64,000 bases of DNA, taken from NCBI GenBank assembly GCA_030549175.1, contig JAUKUA010000002.1, positions 3,720,001-3,784,000 on the forward strand, read 5' to 3'. Position 1 is the first letter of the stretch. Each line of letters begins with the position of its first letter. Positions 34,932-46,764 of the stretch are shown here, piece by piece. The position numbers and the translations under genes are program-made. The DNA comes from Lasiosphaeris hirsuta. Its lineage: Eukaryota; Ascomycota; Sordariomycetes; Sordariales; Lasiosphaeriaceae. Below the pieces are notes generated by a model. That model was given only the letters and a program-made list of their open reading frames with translations, did no database searches and was not told the origin of the DNA.

Positions 34932-35789
34932 TGTGTGCGCGTGCGACGTGCGACGTGCGACGAGATGTAGACGGCCGTCACCGTCAGGTCGTTGCCTGTG
35001 GCTTCCGCCCGTCAATTCCCGCCTTTGCGCCTTCGCGGTGTGTGAGGTCCCAGAGGTTGGTAAGGTTGCGGGGAGCTCCTGCGCCTGGCGCACGCTTGCA
35101 ACCGGGCGTTGGGGTAAGCGTCCCGCCCCCACCGTTCGTCGCTGCCACAGTGCCGCGACGGGTTGCTGCACTCTCCCACTCAGTTATACCTTACCAGCTG
35201 ATGTCGCTCGGTCCGCCAGGTGGTGGAGAACAAGCATGCATCTGACCTCAGGCCCCTCCTCTCCCCGGTGCGGCTTGCTCCTGGATGTCAGTGTTCAGTT
35301 GTTACTGCCGGCATTTGAACAGATTTCACCTCTGATGTCGCCCTTTCGGAGTTTTTCTCTTGCAGCCCTCGCTGGGATTTATCGGAAACGCAGCTTGGCG
35401 CTATAAACGCCTGCGAGCAGAGGTTACATTCTTCAATGCAGCCTGGCGACGATACCAAATAAACGTTGCCTGTGGCGATTTTATCCGTCCGTTTCCCAAG
35501 CCCCATTGGCCTATGGCGCCCGCTCGTTTCTCCCGCCTTGGCCGGTATCCGTCTCCGCAACATGGTTCAGGTGCAGGCTGACCTTATCCCGATGCCCCCT
35601 CCCAGTTTCCGTCCCCAGATTCCATCCCCCCAAATAAGGCACCCCCAACTTAGTCTACTTTGTACACGCAGTAGGTACTCTGCATCATTTTTACATCTGG
35701 CTTTCTTCGGTTATTACATTATTGGACAAGTCTATTCTTCCACAAATAACAAAAACGCCGGCCCACCTTCCGAACCCTTGAGCCTATCC
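34932..35789. other. intergenic, upstream of the Zn2Cys6 gene and 3' of the phosphatase gene
   Basis: No gene is supported. The 200 bases next to 34931 are GC-rich with ACGTGCGACGTGCGACG-like repeats directly before the start codon, probably the leader. The part at 35580-35789 is AT-richer and likely includes the 3' end of the acid phosphatase transcript. Confidence 0.4.
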
Positions 35790-37178
35790 TCATGGGAATC
35801 TCTTCCCAACCGCCGTTCCGACAGCCGGGTCGGCGTAGATAGTCAGCACGTCGGTCGAGTTGTCGTAGTTGACACCGCATCTGTCCGAGAAGCCGTCAAA
35901 GAGCGCTACACGGGCCTGCAGATATGACTCAAATCCGTCGCGCGAGCAGCTCGTGCCAGGCCCGTCGAAGCAATCGGGCAGCTCCTGCGGCGCGTTGTTG
36001 ACAAGTGCGCGGTAGTACTCGCCGTCACTGAAGCCGTAGCTACCACTGCAGTTCAAGCGCTCGATAGCAATGTTACCGAGAAATGGTAGGATGTGCGAGC
36101 TCTTCCATGCTCGCCGATGGTTAATGCGGTCCAGCGGCATCGTGGCGTTGATGTCGCCGCCCCCGGGTGCCGAGTTGTTAAATAGCCCCATGGCAACGAT
36201 CACTGTCGGTGGAAGCTCTCGGTGTGTAAAGCTTACGTACAGGTCTTCTACACTGGAGTTGGAGCTGTCCAGCAAAAGGTCTCCCGTGGCTTTCAACCAA
36301 GGGAGCCCGATAACACCAGATGCGTCGTTGCCGTACCCGGTGTTGTAATGGTACATAATGTCCGAGGCGTACTCCCAACCCAGCCAATCATCTGGAGAAA
36401 AGAGATCCAGGTTGCAGAACGGGGAGCTGCCCCTGATGACCGACTCGTAACCACACAACTCCATCATGCCGAACACATCTTTGTCTGTGAAGTTGAAGGA
36501 TGGGGCAAGGGTGTTGAGTCTTGCGACGATAGGTTTCGTGAAGATTTCTCTATATTTGGTTGACTGCTCACTGCCTGTGGCGCCAGCATAGGCAGGGCAC
36601 GACTTGTAAGGGGTTAGAGTGTTTGCACCAGCCTCTTTCGACTCGTAGACCGAGACGACATTAATTGTGTTTTCCTGCAGCTCAAAGCCTCTAACTAGAG
36701 CCTGGGCGGAATCGGCGGTGCGCTCAGCCGACGACGTCCATACACGCTTGGGCAGCCGTAGGTTTGGGTATCGGAATGATAGGCTAATTGCTAGCTGTGT
36801 CGCTTCCAGCTTGCCGACGCGAGTGAGGAGCTCCTCTTCCGCTTTCGAAAAGGGAGCGGTCCAGTCGGCCAGAAAGTTAAGAGACGGAATTTTGGACCAA
36901 TTGACGCCCGTGTGATTCCCCCACTTGGCGAGAAAGGGTTCAATGTACTCTTCATTGTCGAAATCATTGGAATAGATGGCAGCGTGCCGAGAGAGGTAAG
37001 CTACTCGCACTGGAGTGCATCCTTGAGGGGGTAAGGGAGAGGTCGGCGGGTCGTGAGGCTCAAAAGTGGGCGATATGCCACCAAGATGTTTGAGCGGGTT
37101 GAAGGTCGAGGGGTAGTAAAAAGCTGCCACCGTTGCTATCAGTTGGCAAGCAACAGTTAGTCTCATGCACAAAAGCAT
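35790..37178 (-). CDS. secreted histidine acid phosphatase (clade-2 histidine phosphatase)
   Basis: An intronless gene of 462 residues. The N-terminus MLLCMRLTVACQLIATVAAF is a signal peptide. YLSRHAAIYSND at residues 61-72 contains the catalytic Arg-His of the histidine phosphatase superfamily, where the classic motif would be RHGxRxP. RVWTSSAERTADSAQ gives the second active-site Arg. SFTHRELPP at about 317 supplies the distal His, with Arg-Glu in place of the usual Asp. Paired cysteines (GCTPV, LCGYE, FCNLD, NCSGS, DCFDG, SCSRD, RCGVN) and at least seven N-glycosylation sequons fit an extracellular enzyme related to phytases and inositol-polyphosphate phosphatases. The RHA variant is one I recall from a fungal subgroup, so the enzyme may still be active; substrate preference is unknown. 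The frame extends four codons upstream without another ATG. Confidence 0.86.
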   Translation of the reverse strand: MLLCMRLTVACQLIATVAAFYYPSTFNPLKHLGGISPTFEPHDPPTSPLPPQGCTPVRVAYLSRHAAIYSNDFDNEEYIEPFLAKWGNHTGVNWSKIPSLNFLADWTAPFSKAEEELLTRVGKLEATQLAISLSFRYPNLRLPKRVWTSSAERTADSAQALVRGFELQENTINVVSVYESKEAGANTLTPYKSCPAYAGATGSEQSTKYREIFTKPIVARLNTLAPSFNFTDKDVFGMMELCGYESVIRGSSPFCNLDLFSPDDWLGWEYASDIMYHYNTGYGNDASGVIGLPWLKATGDLLLDSSNSSVEDLYVSFTHRELPPTVIVAMGLFNNSAPGGGDINATMPLDRINHRRAWKSSHILPFLGNIAIERLNCSGSYGFSDGEYYRALVNNAPQELPDCFDGPGTSCSRDGFESYLQARVALFDGFSDRCGVNYDNSTDVLTIYADPAVGTAVGKRFP

Positions 37179-38542
37179 CGTGGCGGACAAGGCTCAATGT
37201 GAGGCCAACACTCAATCAGTGGAAATCGCTAAAGAGATTCCTAGCCCACGAAGACGAGACTGAGGAAGCATGTCCTTTTTATTTACTTTACAAGAAAATA
37301 CCTGGAAGCGATTCAGGCACGGTTGGCTGAGCTGTCATGTCGATCCACTAAGGAAAATGATGCAGATCGGGTAGAAGCCAAGGCATTGGTTGCTTTGGGG
37401 CTCCATCGTCATCACTGCGGGCCTGCCAGGTGTTCCACTGCAACCGGTCTCCGCCATCCACCGTATAGCGTTCCCACAACCAAGCAACCAAGGAGGTTCC
37501 TACGTGGAGGTACGTCACAGCTCGCCGGGTCAATATGAATGGCGGCTCGTGGCCAGATCAAACCACAGCATTGGCGTCGGGAGATGCATGCAACAGTCAA
37601 AGAAGACCATAGTGTTGGTTGTAGTCCAACCCCGCACTTCGCGACCAGCCCAGTAGTTCAATGCCGTGTGCTGCAAGTCGATAGGTTTGCTCTCGGGTAC
37701 CCTCCCCGCACTCAATTGGTTGAGGTCCACGGGTGTGTTTGGATTTATTTTGGCCGACTTTCGAGGAGAAGAGGACGAAGCTCACGAAAAAAACCGAAGC
37801 TATGCTGTGCAATCGAGGGAACGACAAATATCCTTGCTAGATCCCTGGCAGCGATATCACACTGGGGCTGCTCGTGTTCGACAACTGTAGTTCTCATAAG
37901 TCTGTTTAACCAGGTAGCATATGCCGAATTCCCATTGTCCGAGATTCCCCTCCCTACATTGGGTCTCAAATCTCGCCCTTGTAATTGCCTCTTCACGGAG
38001 CGTATTCTGTGGAGAAATAGACTGGAGCTTTTCTTGTGTCCCAATGGGTTGAGCTGTTTGCGCCAAGTTTTGGGGGCTTCAGGGGCAACGACGCCTTAGA
38101 TTTGAACTTCAGTGGACAGTGCCCCTTTTTCACTGTTTGCGAGTGCCTCGCTATGATTGCTAGGAGATGCCGAGTACCTAGCGCGGAGGGGGTCAGTGCT
38201 AGGCTAGTCGGGTGTCAGCTGGCTCGCGTGTATGGGCTCAACCTTTCTTTTTCTTTATTGTTCTCAGGGGTGTTGTCGCGCGGAACCGCGTCCCCTTGCC
38301 AACTCACTTTGAAGCTTTTGAGAATGACAGCTTTTGTATCTGTGTGTCTCTCGAAAGATTCAGATCAATCCCGACACACATCGTAAACCGAAAGAGCTTC
38401 ACTTTTCGAAAGAGGAAGCAATGCGCTGTAACTATGTAAATGGTTCATTATACGCTCCGGATTGTTCTGTTCTGGTGGGAATTGGAATGCTGTTATCGAA
38501 AGTGGGGCAAATGACGATAAGGCGGGACCGCCTTTTATGGCA
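37179..38542. other. divergent intergenic region (phosphatase / MSH6)
   Basis: No supported gene. A plus-strand frame of 186 codons at 37539-38099 has no ATG-led, family-like content and is rejected. The right end runs into the MluI-box cluster of the MSH6 promoter. Confidence 0.45.
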
Positions 38543-38581
38543 ACGCGAACGCGACTTCCCTGCTCCCCGCGTCTTTCGCGT
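38543..38581 (+). promoter_or_regulatory. cluster of MluI-box (ACGCG/CGCGT) cores upstream of MSH6
   Basis: Four ACGCG or CGCGT cores occur within 39 bases: ACGCGAACGCG at 38543-38553, CGCGT at 38568-38572 and CGCGT at 38577-38581. They lie 157-195 bases before the MSH6 start codon. In yeasts, ACGCG elements bind MBF (Mbp1/Swi6) and drive G1/S transcription of replication and mismatch-repair genes. The match is seen in the sequence; regulation here is inferred. Confidence 0.6.
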
Positions 38582-38737
38582 CCTCTTAAAAGACTGCTAA
38601 AGAGGTCGTGAGCCCTCCGCCGCCGCGAAACCACCAAAGCTGCACCGTCCATCCTTTGTTATCCCAGCACTACCTTGCCTACATTGTCTTAACTTATTGC
38701 TCTCAATCGCATTTAGACTTCGTATCAGACTGCCAGG

Positions 38738-41700
38738 ATGGGCGAAAAGGCTGGCGCCCGTACACCAGCGAGGGCGACTCCCGCAGCTAAGAAATCCGGG
38801 CAGACGACCTCGACGGGCAAGCAGCAGAGCATTCTCGGTTTCTTTTCCAAGTCTGCCAACACAAATGGCCCTGCTTCTTCCCCCTTGGCTAGATCCTCTA
38901 CCACAGCCAAGCCCGCGATTAAACTGGAGCAGACTCCCCGGTACCTCAAGGAGAGCACCAAGTCAAACTCCATGTCGGCCTCGAAGCGCTCTTCCAACGT
39001 CACACCCGTCCCTAGCAGCGACGCCGTGGAGCCGGGTAGTTCGCAAGAGAATAGGGATGCCAGCACAGTCAAGGGGAAGCCCGCCAGTAAGGTCAACGTG
39101 GAAAGCAGCCCGGTCCGAAAGGTATGCAGCCCTATTATCCCTTCTCGCTCATACCCCCCTAACCCTCTCGTTGCATCAGGGCAAGAAGACGGTCAACTAT
39201 GCCGAATCCTCCGATGATGACGAAGACCCTTTTGAGGCGATAAAACCGAGGAGGACCCTACAACGCCGTGCCCGTACTGCTGTTCCCGATGACGACGACG
39301 ACGTCTACGAGGGTGACGCCAATGGTGTCGAGGAAGAAGATGGTACATATGTTTCCGTCCCCGTCCTGGTGAATGACGTGCATGCTGACGGATATGAAAT
39401 AGAGGAAATGGCAGATTTTGTAGTCTCCGATGAGTCGGACGGTCCTTCCAGATCAAAAAAAAGGAAGCGTCCTGCTGCGAAATCCACCGCTCCGCGAAAA
39501 CGGTCGAACAGGTCTCCCAGCCCCGCCGCAATCCCTTCGCCTCCAGACGAGGATGGTGATATGCTAGACAGCGTCCCATCAACCTCGACAGCTCAGAAGT
39601 GGAAGTATGACCCCGAAAGCATTCAGACCAATGAACACACAGCCTCCGCCCCGAAGGCTGTGCGCAAGCCACCAACTTCGAAGTCTAAGCCCAAAGCACA
39701 TACAAGGGAACCGGAGGATAGGTATCCTTGGCTGGCGAACCTCAAGGACGGCGATATGCACCCCCCTGGCCACCCAGACTTCGATCCTACAACTGTCTAT
39801 GTTCCCCCCTACGCCGAGAAGAATTTCTCAGCCTTTGAGAAACAGTATTGGGATATCAAGAAGAACTTGTGGGACACGATTGTATTCTTCAAGAAAGGAA
39901 AGTTCTACGAGCTGTATGAGAACGATGCGACGATTGGACATCAGCTGTTCGATCTCAAACTCACCGACCGCGTCAACATGCGCATGGTTGGTGTCCCAGA
40001 GAGTTCCCTCGACTTGTGGGTCAACCAGTTCGTGGCAAAGGGCTACAAGGTCGCACGAGTTGATCAGATGGAATCAGCTCTTGGCAAGGAGATGCGGGAG
40101 CGCGAGACCAAGGCGAAGAAGGTGGACAAAATCATCCGTCGTGAGCTAGCATGCATCCTCACGGCAGGTACTCTAGTCGACGGCAGCATGCTCCAGGATG
40201 ATATGGCCACATACTGCGCAGCTATCAAGGAGTCCGTCGTGGACGGTAAACCCTCGTTCGGCATCGCATTCGTGGACGCAGCCACTGGCCAATTTTTCAT
40301 CTCCGAGTTCGAAGACGATGTTGATCTCACGAAGTTTGAGACATTTGTCGCACAAACCTCTCCTCGTGAGCTTCTTCTGGAGAAATCGCACATCTCCACC
40401 AAGGCTTTGCGCATCCTAAAGAACAGCACCTCCCCTACCACTATTTGGAACTACCTCAAGCCTCACATTGAGTTCTGGGACGCCAGTTCCACGAGACGCG
40501 AGCTCGGTTGCAGCGGCTACTTCGCCACTTCTGATAAGAATGAAGAAGAAGTCTGGCCCGAAACGCTCGCCAAAGCCAAAGATAAGGATCTCTTGATGTC
40601 TGCTCTTGGCGGGCTAACCCATTACCTACGAGTCCTCAAACTGGAGCAGAGTCTTTTGTCTCAGGGCAACTTTGAGTGGTACAGCCCCATCCAAAAGAAC
40701 GGCACGCTCATCCTCGATGGCCAATCCCTCATCAACTTGGAAGTGTTTACCAATACTGCCAACGGGAGTGCCGAGGGAACTCTTTTCAATTTGTTGAACA
40801 AGTGTATTACTCCCTTCGGTAAACGCCTGTTCCGCAAATGGGTTTGCCACCCTCTCTGCAACATCAAGAAGATCAATGAAAGGCTAGACGCAGTGGATAT
40901 GCTGAACGCGGACCGCAGCATCCGGGAAGAGTTTTCATCACAGATGACCAAGATGCCCGACCTCGAGCGATTGATCTCTCGCATCCATGCCGGTGTTTGC
41001 AAAGCAGAGGGCTTCGCCAAGGTGCTGGAGGGATTTGAGCGGATCAACCAAACCATGGAGCTTCTCAGTGTCTATGGCGGTGGCAACGGCCTCGTGGACA
41101 GACTGATCGAATCGATGCCTAACCTGAAGGATCCTCTTGGCTACTGGAAGACCGCTTTCGACAGGCAAAAGGCATGGAATGACAAGCTTCTCATACCCAA
41201 GCGGGGCATTGAGGAAGACTTTGACAGTAGCCAAGATGAGCTGGATCGCATCAAGGATGAGCTCCAAGCACTCCTCGATGAACAAAAAGCGGCCCTGAAT
41301 TGCAGGACGCTGAAGTTTACCGACGTTGGCAAAGAGGTCTACCAGATGGAGGCCCCAAAGGCCACCAAGGTCCCCAAAACATGGCGCCAGATGTCTGCCA
41401 CGGCATCGGTCAAGCGATACTACTTCAAGCAACTTGAGGATCTTGTGCGGGAACTTCAGGAGGCCGAAGAGACGCACTCACAGATTGTGAAAGAAGTGGC
41501 TGCGAGGTTCTTTCAGCGTTTCGACACGGATTACGAAGTCTGGCTACAAGCGATCCAAATTATTGCACAGCTGGATTGCCTGATCAGTTTGGCTAAGTCT
41601 TCGGCTGCTATGGGCGAGCCAAGCTGCCGGCCCGAGTTTGTGGATGAAGAGCGATCCGTTGTCGAGTTCAAGGAACTTCGCCACCCCTGCATGCTGAACA

Positions 41701-42545
41701 CAGTCACCGACTTCATTCCCAACGACATCAAGCTGGGGGGTGACCAGGCCAACATCAACCTCCTCACTGGCGCCAATGCGGCTGGTAAATCGACGATTCT
41801 CCGGATGGTAAGTCCCCTTATTGTATTGGTCTTGTTCTCGGGCTAACTCGTTTTCAAGTCTTGCACTGCGGTTATCATGGCTCAAATTGGGTGCTATGTT
41901 CCTGCTGTTTCTGCCCGCTTGACCCCTGTCGATCGCATCATGTCGCGTCTCGGAGCCAACGACAACATATTTGCAGCGCAGAGCACCTTCTTTGTGGAGC
42001 TGTCCGAGACGAAGAAGATCCTGTCGGAGGCAACACCACGCTCTCTGGTGATTTTGGATGAGCTGGGTCGTGGAACCTCGTCATACGACGGCGTTGCAGT
42101 CGCACAGGCTGTTCTGCATCACGTCGCATCACACATTGGTTGCGTCGGCTTCTTTGCTACGCATTACCACAGTTTGGCAACCGAGTTTGAGAATCATCCC
42201 GAGATTCGTGCCCAGCGCATGCAGATTCACGTGGATGACAAGAATCGACGTGTCACATTCCTATACAAACTTGAAGACGGCGTGGCGGAGGGCTCGTTCG
42301 GTATGCACTGCGCTGCCATGTGCGGAATCCCGAGCAAGGTGATTGAGCGCGCCGAGGTGGCGGCTAAGGAGTGGGAGCATACCAGCCGACTGAAGGAGAG
42401 TCTCGAGAGGGCTAAGACTGGGTGCTACATTCCGCTTGGTATTTTGAGTGATGTGGCGAGCCTGTTGAGAGAGGGCGAGGGGGGCCAGAGTGAGGTGGAG
42501 GATCGTGGTGTGGAGGTGTTGATGAGGGCCATTGAGGCGCTGTGA
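38738..42545 (+). CDS. MSH6: DNA mismatch repair protein Msh6
   Basis: Partner of Msh2 in MutS-alpha, recognising base mismatches and small loops in the nucleus. Four exons (38738-39121, 39180-39342, 39403-41807, 41859-42545) give 1212 residues. The disordered N-terminus has a PCNA-binding PIP box, QQSILGFF at residues 29-36, then acidic and basic stretches (ESSDDDEDPFEA; SKKRKRPAAKST as a nuclear signal). The mismatch-binding domain contains GKFYELYENDA, the Phe-x-Glu wedge motif of Msh6. The ATPase domain has LTGANAAGKST (Walker A), STFFVELSETKKIL, SLVILDELGRGTSSYDG (Walker B/signature) and GFFATHYHSL. The 60-nt intron at 39343-39402 is in frame and could be read through; I remove it because it has a GCTGAC branch site and its loss restores an acidic run. 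All conserved residues look intact. Confidence 0.97.
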
Positions 42546-44001
42546 TATGCGATTGAGGTTGGGGTTAGGGTTATGGCTTATCAGCTCACTTTTTCTCATG
42601 TCTGGGGATGTGTTTCTTTCATGCTGTTCATGTTGAGCAAGGCGTCTTGATGACTGCAGGAGCTCGTTGTATTGGGACCCGGATGGGTTTGATGTTAGAG
42701 TTTGGGCTTCTTTTGCAGCGGTGGTCGTGTATGAGGGGAATGGGCAAGGTAATGGGGGCTAAAGGTGATCTAGTAAAGGTACAGATAAACAAGAATGTCG
42801 AGGTGTCTTCGCAGATGCAAACGTGGTAGACAGTAATGGGAGCTAGATATTAGACATCATGGCGTGAGCCATTCTACTAACCGGGTATATAGTGCATTAC
42901 AGAACTGAGAAGCCAAACCAAAGACACCACGACCCAGGCAGTGTATTATGTGCAGTCAATCCGAGGACAGCCATTCCCAGTTGACACATCCGCACAGCTG
43001 GGTTATTATCGCCTTCCCCAATCCAGCTCCACAGGACTTATCAGCTTATCCCTACCCATGATTTATACAAGCGCATGCCCATACCCAGGCCCCTGTTCCC
43101 CATGATGAACCTGAATCACCGTCGACCCGGCGTCGCTCTTGGTGGAATGGTGGTTCAGGTATGTATACGAGTCCTGGCTATATCAGCAACTGTTCTGAAG
43201 TCTGGTTGGTAACGCATGCTAGGGTGACTTGCCAGATAATGTCTGGCTGGGCGCGCATATCGAATTGCTTGCTGATGTCTTTGGGACATCAGAACACAAA
43301 TCCCTGCCAGCGAGAAGTGGAGAGTTGTCTTCGTAGCCCAAACCCGGCAGTATCATGGTCGATGAATACCCCCTTTTTTTCGTCCTAGAGCTGGGTTTGA
43401 AGATGCTTGCTACCTAGGATTCAGGTGGCGATGATCGACGGAGATAGACATTGGCAGTGGAGAAAGAGGTTGAAGTCGAGAGGAGTCGAGAAAACTGGGA
43501 ACACGGCGGGCTGGAGGGCTTCAAAGGGCAAAATGTCATGATGCTTCAGTACACGCATGACCAGCTGTTATCGTGGCTCACACATTGTTTGATGGCGTCG
43601 CGTCGCCAACTCCAGAACCGGCTCCGAGCCGGATGGCGGACGTGGGCCAATCACAGGGACCACCATCCGCTGCTGACCTTGAAATGCACGTTGGCGCCCA
43701 GGCCGCGACAGGGCCCTGACAGAGACCCCACAGGGCGACCTGACAGTTCGGATCGCCAGCAAAACCTCATTTCACGGCGCTTGGTGACGGCCAACGAGAG
43801 ATCAATGTGGATTGTCGCTGGCGGTTGATGGCGACTAATAAAGTGCGAGTGGCGTGCACTGCCTTGCAGCCGTTGCCCACCCCTTGACTCCCGCCTCTTC
43901 TTCATCAGTCCGATGACCCCCGAGTCCCGACAAGGCGATTGACTGTTGAGTTTCAGTTCCTGCGCTGCTTCACTGCCTCCATGTTGCCGTGCTGAACGAC
44001 A
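42546..44001. other. intergenic, no gene seen
   Basis: The first 250 bases are probably MSH6 3' untranslated sequence. No family-like ORF, RNA gene or repeat is seen up to the DUF3431 gene. Confidence 0.45.
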
Positions 44002-45119
44002 ATGTCGGTGATGCGCCGCGGGGCCGGCTCGAGAGTCGCTTTCGTTCCTATACTCGCCCTGTTCCTCTGCAGCTGGCTGCTTCTCCATCGTTTTCGCCAG
44101 GAACGCTTTCCTTTCTTTGCCGCAGTCGTTGGCCCGCCTATCCCGCCTGTGCCCACTACAACACCGCCGACAGTCGAAGTCGTTGTCGCGAGTTTGAAGC
44201 ACGAAGACACCTCGTGGGTGCGGCAGCATATCCCTGAATGGTCACGGAGCATATACATCGTCAACGATCCTGAAAATGCCTTGACGGTGCCCAAAAACAA
44301 GGGCCATGAGGCCATGGTGTACATGACGTATGTTCATGTCAGACCGCACACCGTCGCCAAGATACATCCAAACTAACAATAAGACTCCAAACACAAACCA
44401 GCCACATAATCGACCGCTACGAGACCCTCGCCGAGACCACAGTCTTCATCCACGCCGCACGCTTCGCCTGGCACAATGATGACCCGGACTACGATGCCAT
44501 CGCCACCCTCCGCCATCTGCAGCTCGGCTACGTCCAAGAGTCGGGCTATGTCAGCCTCCGGTGTGTTTGGGTGCTGGGCTGCCCGGCCGAGATCCGACCG
44601 CATGCCGACGCGGCTGATCTCGGCAAGGGAGTAGCACCAAAGACGACACAGGAGGTGTACAAGCAGGCATTCCAGGAGCTCATGCCCGGCGTTGAAGTGC
44701 CCGAGGTTGTGGGCGTCAGTTGCTGCTCGCAGTTTGCCGTCTCCCGTGACGCCATCCGCCGCCGGCCGCGCGAGGACTACGTTCGCTGGCGCAACTGGCT
44801 TTTGGAAACGCCACTCACTGATAGTTTGAGTGGCCGCGTGTTTGAGTATACATGGCATAGTACGTGGTGCTTCCGTTCGCGCCCTCTTTCATCAGTTTGC
44901 TGACATGGTTCCCGTCAAGTCATCTTTGGTAAGGATTCGGTGTACTGCCCACACGCTGGCGACTGTTATTGCAAGCTGTACGGCCTGTGCGACCTACCAA
45001 AATGCAATGACAAGAAGTGCGAAGGTAGATACGAATTGCCGCCATTCTCGGTACTCCCGGTCGGATGGCCGAGGATTGGATGGTCTGGTGAGGAACGCAG
45101 CTTCTCTGGCCCGCTATAG
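44002..45119 (+). CDS. DUF3431 family type II membrane protein
   Basis: Three exons (44002-44327, 44402-44859, 44920-45119) in agreeing phase give 327 residues. Residues 11-28 (VAFVPILALFLCSWLLLH) form an uncleaved N-terminal signal anchor with Arg before and after, so the bulk should lie in the Golgi or ER lumen. The domain starts VEVVVASLKHEDTSWVRQ and continues YIVNDPENALTVPKNKGHEA. Then come THIIDRYETLAETTVFIHAA, LRHLQLGYVQESGYVSLRC and CCSQFAVSRDAIRRRPREDY. The C-terminal exon is Cys-rich (CPHAGDCYCKLYGLCDLPKC). These are hallmarks of the fungal DUF3431 proteins, often guessed to be glycosyltransferase-like because of the type II topology; no activity is established. A second ATG at 44011 is in frame. 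The stop is TAG at 45117-45119. Confidence 0.86.
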
Positions 45120-45398
45120 ACGTAGGCTGGCAAACTTGCACTTCTTGTATCAAACTTTGAATCAAACAAGCTGTATATTGTTAGTAAAAGAAGCGGATAC
45201 CGGGATAACTATGAAATTCTAGCTCACAGCGAGAGTCATCTTGGAGTAGTCTGGAAAGGAAGCGGTGTTATTGGCTCACTGGCACAAGGGTTGTTGTCGA
45301 TTGAATCCTTCCGGAAACGATGATAAACCCTCCCAAACTTTGACCGAACTGCTCGCTTCACCTCCGTTGATGCGATTACCTAGTGGTGCGTTTCAAAC

Positions 45399-46660
45399 AT
45401 GGCGAATCGCATCGCTATCACGGTGCTCACCGTAATCCACCTCGTCGGGATATAAATGCCGTGTACGGCCTCATGCTGCGGAACGGCTGTGTCGATGCCT
45501 TCATCCAGCTCCGCGACAACGGGCCACGTCATCTTCCGGGCTCCTCAGATCCAATCATCACGCTCTATTGCGGCTTTCCACCATTCGATCAATTGCTGAC
45601 ACTAGCAAGTGTCATGTTTGCCAATGTCGTGGATGGCTCGTGTCCCCGGTTGTCCGTCTACGGCATTCAGTTTGGTGGTCAGTTCTTGAGCATCCTGGTG
45701 CTCATCATGATAGAGTCCATGAGAGAGGGAAATCAACATACAATCTTCCGGCTGCGAAAGTGGGAGTTCCTTCGGTACAGCATAGATGTGGGAAGTTTGC
45801 TAATGACTTGGGCCTAGCTTCATCCCATGGATTTGGGCGACGTAAGTGACCGGTTACGGATTCGTCAAGCCGCTATATGCCATCGTGCATCTACTGACGT
45901 TCCCGACCGCCCAAGTATCCGGCACGGCCCTTGCTGAGAAGATCCGCATCGCACGACCCGCGGACATCGAGGCGCTGCCCTGGACTATGGCCATTGGCTA
46001 CATTTTCCCATTAGTCGCTTGGAGCCTTCAGCTGCCCGGAACTTTGTGCGCCAGTGGTTCGGGGGTCTTTGGCAAGCGTCTCCAGCCTGGGTGTTTGCAA
46101 TTCATTGGATCCTTGCCGCGCGCTGGCTCGGCGACTCTCAAGTCGCTCGCAGGGGCATTCCATCGCGTTCCCAGGTTTCACATCCGGCCCTGAGAAAAGG
46201 CCCGGGGGAAGATCACCGCTCGCTGGTTAAGGCATACCGGTTTGCGTTTTGCGTCTTGCGTTGCGTCTCAACTCGGCTGCTTCGCTCTGATCATCACGTC
46301 TTCGTGTTATCCTTCCGTCTTCCCGACTCGTTGGCAGTCGGCACTCAGCTTGTCTGCAGTATTCACTCCCCCGCCGTTCTACGCAGCCGAGAAGATGCAG
46401 TCCCTGGCGGTGGGCATGTACGGCTTCTTTCAGTACGACCAGTACTTTGGGTCGGCGGCTGCACTGACCTGGGCTATCACTGTGTATGCCCACTCGATGG
46501 CGAAGCCGTTGACGAGGAAAGGCTGGCTGAAGATGTCGGTCAGTATTGTAGTGCTGAGTGTACTTGTGGGCCTGCAGGCGCCGTGGTTTGGCTCATATGG
46601 GAGCGTGATGTGTTGTTGCTATTTGGCCATCACATCACCAAAGAGAGAAAGGGGCAGTAG
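45399..46660 (+). pseudogene. frameshifted polytopic membrane protein (fungal family)
   Basis: Protein-like blocks occur in order but in different frames. AVYGLMLRNGCVDAF and SVYGIQFGGQFLSILVLIMI (45450-45720, one frame) are followed by GYGFVKPLYAIVHLL and MAIGYIFPLV (45849-46015, second frame). Next are EPSAARNFVRQWFGGLWQAS (46020 on, third frame) and then VFTPPPFYAAEKMQSLAVGM and FFQYDQYFGSAAALTWAI back in the second frame. The end, GAVVWLIWERD, is again in the third frame. Together they match a multi-pass fungal membrane family I recall, with VFTPPPF and WD.Y.SSAA motifs, some members of which sit in terpenoid clusters. At least three frame changes occur where no intron of normal size fits. 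No in-frame ATG precedes the first block. It is either a recent pseudogene or a stretch with sequence errors. Confidence 0.7.
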
Positions 46661-46691
46661 CCGGGGCCAAAAAGAAAAGAAAAAGATTAAC

Positions 46692-46764
46692 TACCCCCCC
46701 AGGGACTCGAACCCTGCGCCGCGGAGTGAGAATCCGCAATGTTGACCAGATACACCAGAGGGGT
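46692..46764 (-). tRNA. tRNA-Glu(CTC)
   Basis: Read on the minus strand from 46764. The acceptor stem ACCCCTC pairs with GGGGGGT (one T-G pair), followed by discriminator A at 46692. The D stem is GTGT/ACAT. The anticodon stem GCGGA/TCCGC encloses the loop TTCTCAC, giving anticodon CTC, which reads GAG (Glu). The T arm is CAGGG-TTCGAGT-CCCTG. A-box-like (TGGTGTATCTGG) and B-box (GGTTCGAGTCC) internal promoters are present, and T-rich runs downstream on the minus strand serve as a pol III terminator. No intron. CCA is not encoded, as expected for a nuclear tRNA gene. Confidence 0.93.

Noticed and set aside
37539..38099. 186-codon plus-strand frame between the phosphatase and MSH6 genes
   Set aside because: Starts without ATG context, contains no family motif and lies in a divergent promoter region.
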